64,000 bases of DNA from Stemphylium vesicarium (lineage: Eukaryota > Ascomycota > Dothideomycetes > Pleosporales > Pleosporaceae): NCBI GenBank assembly GCA_004380135.1, contig QXCR01000123.1:24159-88158 (forward strand), in the 5' to 3' direction. Made by a program: the position numbers and the translations under genes. Positions 55,295 to 64,000 of this stretch are shown in pieces; positions within the stretch are counted from its first letter, which is position 1, and the number at the start of each line of letters is the position of its first letter. The notes under the pieces were generated by a model, which was not told the origin of the DNA, ran no database searches, and saw only the letters and a program-made list of their open reading frames with translations.

Positions 55295-57331
55295 GTTGGC
55301 GATGGGTTTACTCGAAAGAGGATGGGAGTGTCGAGGAGGCCGAAGCGATGTTCAGCGATATAAGACGCGGCCCGTCAGGAGGACGATGATAAGAGTAGCA
55401 CAGGCGGTGAATGTGCCTGGAGGGTATTGGTGCGATAGGCCAGGAATGGATGTGCAGCTTACAGCCCTGGCGGACCGGGACGCAATCAGTACTTCTGCAG
55501 CAGCAGTGAAACGAAGGCGACCCTGGCAGACAGGCCCGAAAGGATGCGTAGGGCTTGTTGGCACGTCGGTTGCACGTCAATTGGTAGTTGGCGTGTTAGC
55601 GATAAGAGTACGGGAAGCGGTGATGCAACAATACGCTGGGGCCACACAGTCGACCGTGGACTTAGCAGCGCATCGTCCGAGATGGTGGTAGGAGGGGGGA
55701 AAGTGAGTTGGCGGGTGTAGGAATGTGTTGGATAGGGCTGTGTGCGTGCTGGCAAGGTCGACGATAAGGAAGAAGCAAGTGTCGCGTGAGTTGCGGAGGA
55801 CCTGGGGTGAGGCTCTGGGGACAGGGTGAATTAAGTCAAGGCCAGCCAGCCGTTCTGGTAATAATTACCAACAGCGAACTGACGGGTGGGCGGCGATGGC
55901 CCGATGGGGGATGCCTGCATGCTTGGCAGCCGAGCGAATGACAAGGGTATCATCGGGCTACGACCGGCCATTTTTGAAGATTGAAATTGTAACAGCGAGT
56001 ATGCGCGCGCAGAGCTCCGACGACGTCTGGTTCTGGCTCCCCCATACACCGCCCGAATGACGTGAAAAAAAACAACAGCGAGTGAACGCCTGACCATGTC
56101 TTCCTGCACGCGCACCGTTCTTTTCCAGGCCGCAGAAGCAACCAAATGCTCCTTCGTCTGTACAGAGTCGCGACTGCGCTCTCGAGGCGGCGGCCAGCCG
56201 TTGGGCCCACTTGTTCCCGTTTGGGCGCCTCTTATCTCTAGCCAATGGCAGTGCGGACGTATCAGAGGCATCCCTGATCACAGCGATTCAACCTTCTCCG
56301 AGGGCGGAACGGCTGCGTCAAGCGCAGACGTCTGGATGTAGTATGATGTAGCCTGAATACCCTCGTCCGTCGATCGCTGATCTGGGGACACCATGACATG
56401 CCTTGATAGACAGGCGATAGAGGGCTGTCAGACAGGCTGCATCGCTGGAGCTGAACATCACCACTGCACCGGGCAGGTAAGCCGCGAGAGGCGCAACGCC
56501 AGCCCGCTCAGATGCGGCAAGACTGCAACAACTGGCGGGGCATTTGCCACACTACCCAATGCACGCCAGCATCCACCCTTCACAAATAGCTGGAGCAAGA
56601 CGCGCGCGCTCATTACCCAATATATTGCGCTCCACCCGACGCGACTTTTGAGGCTATTCGGCCAGACCTCACGATCGTGAAGCCTTGTGGGACTGCTAAT
56701 CCTAATCGTACCCGCTCTGTAGCGACCGACTCACCACTTGGAACCTGCCGTCGGTGAGCGGTCCACAGCCAACCGCACCATGTCGCCCCAACTTCGGAAT
56801 ATTCTAGTCTGCATGCGCCTAGAGAGACCTCACGAGTGAGTACCCAGACAATAGGGCTGTCAAAACAATGCTGGTCAGATGACGGGTACTACTTCGGTCA
56901 TGATCAGCCCGTGCACATGTAACCTTGCCAACCTTTGACGTATTCCCAATCCAAGGATCCCTCACCTAACCCAGACCGATACCTACTCCCTCACGGCTCT
57001 CACGATCCTACTCTTCCGTGAACCAAGCGTGTGGCGTAGATCGGATGCCGGGCACGTCCGCCTTGACGCTGTGGCGAAGCTTTCTCCTAGCCTAGCTCAG
57101 CTGGACCGAGGCTCAATGTCGCCAGCGCCCCTAGTGAACGTCAACATGGCACTGCTTGCGACGCGGGGAAGCATCAGCTCACCTCTCTACAGCTGTGGAT
57201 ACAGGTTAAGAAGACAGACGCGCCTTCATCTTTAGTATGCTCCATTGATCCATTGACCCACCTTCAAGACCCTTTGAGCGCTTGCGCCATCATATCAAGG
57301 CTATCCCTGAACACTCGGCCTACGTGGCGAA
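55295..57331. other. Divergent intergenic region, 2.0 kb
   Basis: It holds the promoters of the FYVE gene and the fatty alcohol oxidase gene. Several frames of 80-146 codons overlap on both strands between 55.8 and 56.4 kb; none shows a domain, signal peptide or splice-supported continuation. Confidence 0.5.
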
Positions 57332-59569
57332 ATGGCAACACCACTGCAGACCGAACCAGTCTCGCCGAAAGCTACACCTCTGCCTCCGCTCCCATCTGAG
57401 GATCCGCTCACGCCCGCGCAATGGAAGACGCTGCTTGCTATCGCAGATGCGATTATACCCGCCATCAAGCCCATGTCCACGGCCAGGGCCCAGACTGAGA
57501 TTGCTGCAACCGACATCGAGTACTCGACCGCTGTCAGCACCTTGGAGGCGCGTATACCGGAGAGTGATCCTGATGCTGTAGCCGCAGCCAAGGAGTATTT
57601 GGAAGACTATGCCAGCCAGACTCCCGCATTCCGCGCCGAGTTACAGAGGGTATTCGCCTTGTACATGCCACATAACCAGAGAAAGGATTTAGCAACGGTG
57701 CTAAATGTCCTCGATACCAGGGCGGGGTCCTTGGTGCTGACCGGATATCTCACACCCATTAGCGGGCAGCCGGCTCACATCAGAGAGTCGATCATCCAAG
57801 GTTGGGGAAGCTCACGTCTAGGGCCCCTGCGTCAACTCCGTCGTTCATTGACCATCCTCATCAAGCAGGCTTGGATCAAGACGTCCCCTGCCTTGCGGCG
57901 CGCCATAGGCGTCCCGCGGGTTCCCCTTGGCATGAAACCTGGGAAAGGTTATGATTATGAATTCATCCAGATCCCTCCAGGTGATAAGCCCGAAGTTATT
58001 GAAACAGATGTTCTTATCGTGGGTAGCGGCTGTGGTGGCGGTGTGAGCGCGAAGAACCTTGCGGAAGCAGGGCATCGCGTCTTGATTGTCGAAAAGGCGT
58101 ATCACTGGAGTCCGGACCATTTCCCTATGGCTGAGGTTGATGGCTGGCACCATCTCTTCATGAGTGGCTCGCTCTTGACGTCTGACGACAGCTCTACCAG
58201 CGTGGTAGCCGGACAGTCGTGGGGTGGCGGCGGGACAGTCAACTGGTCTGCTTCCCTCCAGACACAGGGCTATGTTCGTCGCGAATGGGCAGCACACGGT
58301 CTACCATTCTTCACATCAGCAAACTTTCAGCAGTCGCTAGACCGTGTCTGTGACCGGATGGGCGTGTCGACCGAACATATCCAGCAGAACCCGGGCAACC
58401 AGATGTTGCTTGATGGCGCCAGAAAACTAGGTTGGACTGCTAAGCCCGTGCCACAGAATACTGGTGGAAATCAGCACTACTGTGGTTACTGTAACTTTGG
58501 CTGCGGCTCATGTGAGAAGCAAGGGCCAGTGGTGTCTTATCTGCCAGATGCAGCGCGCGCAGGTGCCAAGTTCCTTGAAGGTTTCCATGCTGAGAAGATA
58601 GTGTTTTCCAACAAGGACGGCAAACAGATCGCCAGCGGGGTATTGGGTACGTGGGTGTCGCGCGACATCAATGGCGGTGTAGCAGGCTCACCAGTCAATC
58701 GGCGCAAGGTGTTGATCAAAGCAAAGCGCGTCATTGTCTCAGCCGGAACCATGCAGTCACCCCTCTTGCTCATGCGCTCCGGCCTCAAGAATCCGCAGAT
58801 AGGGCGCAACCTCTATCTCCATCCTGTGGCCTTTCTTGGTGCTTACCACAAGCAAGACATCAAGCCCTGGGAGGGGGGTATCCTCACTTCTGTCGTCGGT
58901 GAGTTCGAAAACCTCGATGGAAAGGGCCACGGTGCCAAGCTCGAAGCCACGAATATGGTACCTTCGTCCTGTCTCATGTGGGTCGATTGGAAGGGAGGGC
59001 TAAACTACAAACTCGATGCCGCGAGGCTGAAACAGATGGTGGGTTATATTTCGATTGCGAAAGACCGGGACACGGGGAGAGTGTATGCGGATCCTGTGGA
59101 CGGAAGAGTGCGCTTTTCGTACCAGCCCAGCAAATTCGACAAGAACCACATATTAGAGGGCATCATCGCGCTTGCGAAGATTCAGTACCTTGAAGGTGCT
59201 GAAGAGATCTTTGCTGTCATACCTGGTATGGGGCCTTTTGTTCGCGACCCCTCCACGCCGGCAGGTGACGGCATCAACGACCCGGCGTTCCAAGCCTGGT
59301 TAGCCGAAATTCGGGCAAAGGGATTCCCGTCACCTGAAAGCGTGTTTGTGTCTGCGCATCAAATGGGCACTTGTCGTATGAGCGCGCAAGCAAAGGACGG
59401 CGTTGTTGATCCTCAGGGGAAAGTTTGGGGCACCGAGGGGTTATACGTGGCGGATGCGAGCGTTTTCCCCAGCGCCAGTGGGGTCAATCCCATGGTAACG
59501 AACATGGCCATAAGCGACTGGATCAGTAGGGGCATTGTAAAGGGTCTGGAAGAGCGCCCCAGATTATGA
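57332..59569 (+). CDS. Long-chain fatty alcohol oxidase (GMC flavoprotein)
   Basis: A single-exon frame of 745 residues, the normal size for this family. A helical N-terminal region (LTPAQWKTLLAIADAIIPAI) precedes the FAD-binding motif at about 226 (DVLIVGSGCGGGVSAKNLAE). GMC landmarks follow: SWGGGGTVNWSASLQTQ, the Cys-rich YCGYCNFGCGSCEKQG, IVSAGTMQSPLLLMRSGLKN, and the C-terminal SAHQMGTCRMS (catalytic His near 676) and ASGVNPMVTNMA (catalytic Asn). It oxidises long-chain alcohols to aldehydes with O2, giving H2O2, typically at a membrane or peroxisome, for alkane or wax-type fatty alcohol use. It is isolated by 2 kb upstream and 0.8 kb downstream. Confidence 0.95.
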   Translation: MATPLQTEPVSPKATPLPPLPSEDPLTPAQWKTLLAIADAIIPAIKPMSTARAQTEIAATDIEYSTAVSTLEARIPESDPDAVAAAKEYLEDYASQTPAFRAELQRVFALYMPHNQRKDLATVLNVLDTRAGSLVLTGYLTPISGQPAHIRESIIQGWGSSRLGPLRQLRRSLTILIKQAWIKTSPALRRAIGVPRVPLGMKPGKGYDYEFIQIPPGDKPEVIETDVLIVGSGCGGGVSAKNLAEAGHRVLIVEKAYHWSPDHFPMAEVDGWHHLFMSGSLLTSDDSSTSVVAGQSWGGGGTVNWSASLQTQGYVRREWAAHGLPFFTSANFQQSLDRVCDRMGVSTEHIQQNPGNQMLLDGARKLGWTAKPVPQNTGGNQHYCGYCNFGCGSCEKQGPVVSYLPDAARAGAKFLEGFHAEKIVFSNKDGKQIASGVLGTWVSRDINGGVAGSPVNRRKVLIKAKRVIVSAGTMQSPLLLMRSGLKNPQIGRNLYLHPVAFLGAYHKQDIKPWEGGILTSVVGEFENLDGKGHGAKLEATNMVPSSCLMWVDWKGGLNYKLDAARLKQMVGYISIAKDRDTGRVYADPVDGRVRFSYQPSKFDKNHILEGIIALAKIQYLEGAEEIFAVIPGMGPFVRDPSTPAGDGINDPAFQAWLAEIRAKGFPSPESVFVSAHQMGTCRMSAQAKDGVVDPQGKVWGTEGLYVADASVFPSASGVNPMVTNMAISDWISRGIVKGLEERPRL

Positions 59570-60358
59570 GGGTGTGCACACATCGTATTCGTAATTCGTA
59601 ATCAGACCAGATGCACAGCTTCGCGCATCTCTCTGCCGCGTACACTTCAGACACATTTATGCGCAGCGGCTTGAGGCAAAGCTAATGATTGGTGTAGCGC
59701 ACACGGTTGAGCGGTTTTCTGCGGCTTCCTGCCGTCGCGAGCACCTCAATAGCCTCGCTCGCCGGCCACCAGAGGTATGCCATCAACGATAACGAAACAA
59801 GTTTTACTGTTAGGGTCATGCTACGTCTTCAATGGAGACACACTGGTGCATCGCCACAAACAGCAGACTATTCACAGCGCGAGCGCACAGTGTATGCGCA
59901 AATTTGATTCGCTGTCGGACAGTAGGCCGAGGGTGTTCCGTGCGGGCCGTGCAAGGGTCTCGGTTGTGACATCACTCCTCAACATCAGTGGGGTTCCATG
60001 GAGGCCCCGTCTCCAGACTTCACTCGCCCGCCTCTTCGATCTCCAGCAAAACTACCGCTATGAGGCTAGACGTCGCTCTTAGGACCCTGAGCGTCTGAAA
60101 CTTAGGGACCCGAAACAGCGTTTCTTGCATGATAGCACACTGTGTTTTGGCGGTGTCCCTCTTTAGAGGGTGCATCGCGCCTGGCGGAAGCGAGGCAGGG
60201 TTTGCCTGAATTACGCAGATTGAAGACGACAACTGCCACGCACTGCCTTGGCCACTGCGAGTGAAGCGTCCTTGGTACCCATAATAGACCTCTTTCTTCT
60301 GTCTTCAATACCACTACACCGCCCCCACAACTCCCCACACCACACACCGCCCACCACC
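59570..60358. other. Intergenic, 0.8 kb
   Basis: It holds the 3' end of the oxidase transcript and the promoter of the acetyltransferase gene, with a C-rich leader from about 60310. Nothing else was recognised. Confidence 0.5.
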
Positions 60359-61276
60359 ATGACCAGCGTACTCAAGGGCGGCTTCGGTTCGCCCAACGGC
60401 GCGCCGCTGTTGACGACGAACTCTGGTACCGAATTCGTCAATACGATATGCCCGCTCAAGGGCGCCCTGGACGGCTACGACAACACTGTGCCCTGCAGCA
60501 AGCAGACGATACACGTCCCCGCCAACTTTTGCGATGCCATGGCTATCCGGGAGGAGGTCTATGGTGAGCAGGGCGTCCCACTCGAAGCCGAGTTCGACGA
60601 AGACGACGCACGCAGCTGGCACTGGGTCGCCTACGCCTCGGTGGCGACGCATTCAACCATACCACCCAAGACGCTGCGCCGCGCCGACTCGGGCAACACT
60701 CCCGCTGATGATGCTCGTCGCGCCTCTGCTACCGCTACGCGCGTCCCCGTTGCGACTATCCGCCTCATTCCCCCGCCTCACGGCCCGAACAAGTACGTCG
60801 ACGACAACAAGACGGATAAACACCCCGATGCAGATCCGCCGGGCCAGGAGCAGGAGAGCAAGCACCCGGCAGAACCCTACATCAAGCTCGGCAGACTTGC
60901 AGTGCTTGCGCCCTACCGCAGTCTCGGCCTCGCGAAGCTGCTCATCAACGCTGCGCTCGACTACGCGACATCGAACCCTGACATGATCTATCGACCCCCG
61001 TCTCCCACCGCATTGGAGATGGCCCAGATCCTGGGAAACCAGAAAGAGAGGGAGATCACTTGGCAGGGTCTCGTCATGATCCACGCCCAGGCAAACCTGC
61101 ACACCATGTGGGAGAAGCACGGCTTCCACGAGCAGCTGCGAAATGAAGACGGCGAGGTCGAGATACACGCCGAGCCTCACTGGATCGAAGAGGGCATTGA
61201 GCACGTCGGCATGTGGAAGAGGCTTCCGATCGAGAAGCGCAAGAGGTTGTCTCTGTCCTCCTTGGATTCAAACTAA
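60359..61276 (+). CDS. GNAT-family N-acetyltransferase
   Basis: A single-exon frame of 305 residues from the ATG after a CA-rich leader (ccaccATGACC); the frame opens 37 codons earlier but without an ATG. The GNAT core is visible: VPANFCDAMAIREEVYGEQG with DDARSWHWVAYA near the start, then the acetyl-CoA loop LGRLAVLAPYRSLGLAKLLI with R-x-x-G-x-A, and the closing VMIHAQANLHTMWEKHGF. A ~45-residue hydrophilic insert (NKTDKHPDADPPGQEQESK) interrupts the fold before the CoA motif. It probably acetylates a small amine or a protein; the substrate is not predictable. No neighbour suggests a pathway. Confidence 0.88.
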   Translation: MTSVLKGGFGSPNGAPLLTTNSGTEFVNTICPLKGALDGYDNTVPCSKQTIHVPANFCDAMAIREEVYGEQGVPLEAEFDEDDARSWHWVAYASVATHSTIPPKTLRRADSGNTPADDARRASATATRVPVATIRLIPPPHGPNKYVDDNKTDKHPDADPPGQEQESKHPAEPYIKLGRLAVLAPYRSLGLAKLLINAALDYATSNPDMIYRPPSPTALEMAQILGNQKEREITWQGLVMIHAQANLHTMWEKHGFHEQLRNEDGEVEIHAEPHWIEEGIEHVGMWKRLPIEKRKRLSLSSLDSN

Positions 61277-62168
61277 ACACTCAATATTCCACGTGTTTCC
61301 TTTGTCTTTTGCTTATACCTTCTCTTCTAGATTCTGGTTTAGAGGACCTCTCAAGACCCATTAGCGATTGCCTTGGATGTGAACAACCTAGAGCCACGTT
61401 TTGCAGGCTCTTTGCGCCACACAACAGCCTGGGCCAAAGAACACTCATTTGGAGATATCACGTTATACCCTTTCCCACGATTACGACGACACGGCCGCAC
61501 CTTCACTTCTTCTTCCTGTTTTGTTTTAGACGGCGTGCTTTTTCGTGGGGGAGATTCAAGACACGATGGTGTATCAGCAATAGAGTAAAAGCCAGTTTCA
61601 CATTCTTGTCTTCTTCGCACTATCGCCTCTATTCTTTCGTATTCGGGCGTTGTCTCTTCTACCTGTCTAGAAAATTCCGTGACCCGTCTCACAATTTAAA
61701 AAAATTCTCATCTTTGATGGAATCTGCTTGTGTTGCAACAATCATCGATGAATATCAGGATAAAGATGGCACTGCTAGATTTTGGCTGAACCTCTAGGAA
61801 ATCGCTTCTTCTTAACACAGCCAAGAAATGAGGCGGGCACTACGAAGGTAAATATCTCAGACAAAGGCATCACGCCAGTGTAACCACGAGTGAGCCTCAC
61901 AGCAACCTCTTCACAACGCAGGCACGTGGTCACAGTCACACGATCACCACACACAAGCACACCTGAAATCATCGGATGTCGTCACACTCCCACATTAATT
62001 TCCGATGTTCCAAAAATTTCCCTATCACTTCGGTAAGCAATCAGGGCACGCGTCACAACTTTGTCGATTATAAGGTTTTCACTCGCCTTCATGTTCAGGC
62101 TTAGCAACCGAATCAACACCACTCCACCCCGCAAGTTTTTCTCTTCAAAACTTGGTATCTCAGTCATC
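61277..62168. other. Intergenic, 0.9 kb
   Basis: It holds the 3' end of the acetyltransferase transcript and the promoter/leader of the next gene. The last 78 bases (from 62091) may be coding if the upstream ATG is used. Frames at 61213-61797 show no family signature. Confidence 0.5.
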
Positions 62169-63374
62169 ATGGGCTCTTTACTCGGCCTCACGCTGATTAT
62201 TGTGCTTGCTGTGTTGTTCAGTGGCAGCAGCCATGCAATCCAAATCCCTGGCGCGGACGACAACCACAAGTACAAAGTCGCAGTCACCCACTTTCCGCTG
62301 ACAGACACCGCGCACAAGGATCCATACCACCCAACTGAGGATCGTCGCGTTATGGTCAGCCTTTTCATGCCTGTTCCCAAGAATTCATGCTCGGCGGAAT
62401 GCGAAAACAGCTACATGCCACCACAAACTGCCAAGATTGCAAACGAGCAGTTCGTCGTTGGCGGGAAACGCGAAGCAGGCGTTTTCGAGACGATGAGCTA
62501 TAAAGTCTGTTGCAGAAGCTCCGACAAGATCGACGCAAGCAAGATTCCAGTCGTGGTGTTGGAGCCGCACGTCGACACCAGCAGGTTGCTCTACTCCACT
62601 ATGGCGCGCTTCATCAGCGCAAACGGTGCAGCAGTCGTCATGATCGACCACCCAGGCGACGCCTCGATCGTTGAGTTCACAGCTTCCCGGAAACGCGTTC
62701 TAGATACCGTATACAACAGCGGCACCGTCCCTCTCTCCAACATGTCACCCATCACAAACTGGAACTCAACCGTCGAAACCGCGCTCGCAACACGAAAGTC
62801 TGACATCGCCTTCGCGCTCTCGCAAATCAGCACAGCCGCCTTTCTCCAACGCCAATTTTCCTCCTTCAGCTTCACCTCCGCCCTTAACACAAACACCTAC
62901 GGCATCATCGGCCACGGTCTAGGCGGCTCCGTTGCAACCTCCCTCGGCACCACCTCCACCGCCACAGTCTTCAGCATCAACCTCTCAGGCACACCCCCGC
63001 TTCTCGAATCAGACGTGCAAAACAGCCCGCTCTTCTTCTTCGGCCGTGAGGACTTCCGCCGCGAAAACGACATCCACTGGCCAACAACATGGTCGCACCT
63101 CACAGGCCGCGCCACAGAATTCGACCTCGACGACTCGGCCATCTTCGACGTCTCAGACCTGCCGAAGATCATCGAGCTCGCACGCAACGAAGGCGGGAAG
63201 AAAGATGCAGCGGGGAAGGGGCTGAGCGGGTATGCGCCGGTGCAGGGTGCGCAGGCGATTACGTGTTTTGTGGAGAATATTGTGAAGCAGCAGTTTAGAC
63301 TTGAGGGGCAAGGACAGGATCTTTCGGGGTGTATTAGAATTTTTGGGGGGGTCGTGCCGTACCCGGGGCATTAG
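62169..63374 (+). CDS. PAF-acetylhydrolase-like alpha/beta hydrolase with Gly at the expected nucleophile Ser
   Basis: A single exon; from the ATG at 62169 it has 401 residues and a clean signal peptide (MGSLLGLTLIIVLAVLFSG). An in-frame ATG at 62091 would give 427 residues and a longer basic, membrane-anchored N-terminus. The family pattern of fungal platelet-activating-factor acetylhydrolase-like enzymes is clear: VAVTHFPLTDTAHKDPYHPT, RRVMVSLFMPVP, YMPPQTAKIA, IPVVVLEPHVDTSRLLYSTM and AAVVMIDHPGDAS. The nucleophile elbow, normally G-H-S-x-G-G, reads IIGHGLGGSVA: the Ser codon is replaced by GGT (Gly) at 62916-62918. The protein is otherwise intact, so it may be a non-catalytic relative, use another residue, or carry a recent inactivating change. 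Secreted or membrane-bound. Confidence 0.85.
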   Translation: MGSLLGLTLIIVLAVLFSGSSHAIQIPGADDNHKYKVAVTHFPLTDTAHKDPYHPTEDRRVMVSLFMPVPKNSCSAECENSYMPPQTAKIANEQFVVGGKREAGVFETMSYKVCCRSSDKIDASKIPVVVLEPHVDTSRLLYSTMARFISANGAAVVMIDHPGDASIVEFTASRKRVLDTVYNSGTVPLSNMSPITNWNSTVETALATRKSDIAFALSQISTAAFLQRQFSSFSFTSALNTNTYGIIGHGLGGSVATSLGTTSTATVFSINLSGTPPLLESDVQNSPLFFFGREDFRRENDIHWPTTWSHLTGRATEFDLDDSAIFDVSDLPKIIELARNEGGKKDAAGKGLSGYAPVQGAQAITCFVENIVKQQFRLEGQGQDLSGCIRIFGGVVPYPGH

Positions 63375-63733
63375 AGAACTGGGGATATGTGCTTCACTGC
63401 TTTATAGATATGTAATGTCGATCCAAGCGTGCCGGGACGCATGGTGTAGCGGGACACATTTCCTTCCGGGCCCTTGGGTTGCCCGCAGCGCACTTGTATG
63501 TAGACAAGCGTAATGCGCATCTACTTTATAGCTCTCGTTCTCCTAACACATTAGTCTCCGACGCCGAAAAGCGCGTCATTAACCGTGCTGTCGCTTGTTC
63601 TGTCAACGCTGTCCCCGACTCTCCTCTAATAACCCCCTGTTTATCCGCGATAACACGCATCTGTGAAGAGCTCAGCGGACTAGAAAGGAAGCTAAGATAG
63701 CAAGAATTAAGACTGAAGTCTTAGATGATCGAT
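63375..63733. other. Intergenic between convergent genes, 359 bases
   Basis: Nothing was recognised. Confidence 0.5.
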
Positions 63734-64000
63734 TTAGTGTGAAAAGGTACATTCCGGCAGTTTCTCCGCGTAGACGGCAAGATCGTCAAAACCTGTCCCA
63801 CAAGACGTGCGCTGTTAGCAGCACTTGGCATGCAGTAGCTTACAGTAGCGTGCTGAGATATCTGTGCGCCCACCTTGCGCGCTGTGGCTGGGAACTGCAG
63901 CTTTGAGCACTCCGCCCCAGGCAACTCTTATTCCCGATGTGCACGCGCGCATTGCAGACAGCCGTGCCTCATGCTCCCTCTACTACTTTCTTCGCAAAGC
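63734..64000 (-). CDS. 3' end of a gene cut by the window edge (unknown)
   Basis: On the minus strand, an exon ending at 63874 (VAWGGVLKAAVPSHSAQ) joins across an 81-base intron (63873-63793; GTGGGC donor, TGCTAAC branch point, GACAG acceptor) to a last exon 63792-63734 reading GFDDLAVYAEKLPECTFSH and a TAA. The intron has a good branch point and the joined sequence is protein-like. Upstream, stops in this frame near 63980 suggest another acceptor (GTAGTAG) there, so the visible exon would start about 63978. No domain was recognised. Confidence 0.4.

Noticed and set aside
55831..56281. Overlapping minus-strand frames of up to 146 codons
   Set aside because: Three frames are open over the same GC-rich stretch with no conserved motif; most likely non-coding.
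1..64000. tRNA, rRNA and CRISPR features
   Set aside because: No cloverleaf with a convincing T-arm (GGTTCRANNCC) was seen by eye on either strand, and there were no rRNA-like blocks or spaced direct repeats. A covariance search could still find a missed tRNA.

Overview
This looks like nuclear DNA of a filamentous ascomycete fungus, most likely a dothideomycete of the Pleosporales type. Many genes are split by 43-93 nt introns with GTAAGT/GTATGT-like donors, CTAAC-like branch points and YAG acceptors. The genes are fungal (Prp18, SAP18, Dml1/Misato, Pap1, Dus1, a fungal-type FYVE protein, a HET-type fragment, a GPI-anchored Pro/Ser/Thr-rich wall protein, and small secreted cysteine-rich proteins). 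The order and family assignment is inference from gene content, not proof. I saw no bacterial operons, CRISPR arrays, rRNA, convincing tRNAs or intact transposons.

Layout. 1-430 is the 3' end of an unknown gene. 0.43-11.3 kb is gene-poor and holds one clear gene, a BrlA-like C2H2 regulator (6.3-7.5 kb), plus two weak candidates. 11.3-17.4 kb holds a HET-protein C-terminal fragment, an orphan two-exon gene, the divergent pair prp18/SAP18, and dml1. 19.8-29.9 kb holds a GPI-anchored repeat protein, a conserved fungal protein, a 1034-residue low-complexity protein with fresh internal repeats, and a basic Ser-rich protein. 29.9-36.4 kb is a gene-poor island holding two related small secreted six-cysteine proteins. 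36.4-47.8 kb holds a DOMON/cytochrome b561 membrane protein, a MATE transporter, a flavin-reductase-like protein, an acyltransferase-like alpha/beta hydrolase, a 2H phosphoesterase and poly(A) polymerase. 49.1-63.4 kb holds a solitary RNase H protein, Dus1, a FYVE protein, a fatty alcohol oxidase, a GNAT acetyltransferase and a PAF-acetylhydrolase-like protein with no serine at the expected nucleophile position. The right edge cuts a further gene.

How the genes relate. RNA metabolism is over-represented (Prp18, SAP18, Pap1, 2H phosphoesterase, RNase H, Dus1), and two of these sit at divergent promoters (prp18/SAP18; 2H phosphoesterase/pap1). I read this as ordinary housekeeping gene order. 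The accessory part is the 30-36 kb island. Its two secreted proteins share the exact spacing C-x4-C-x12-C-x17-C-x6-C-x5-C, an N-glycosylation sequon just before the first Cys, and similar upstream elements. I do not recognise the family, and it is the best candidate here for something undescribed.

Exon coordinates for spliced genes were worked out by hand from splice signals, reading-frame continuity and family conservation.
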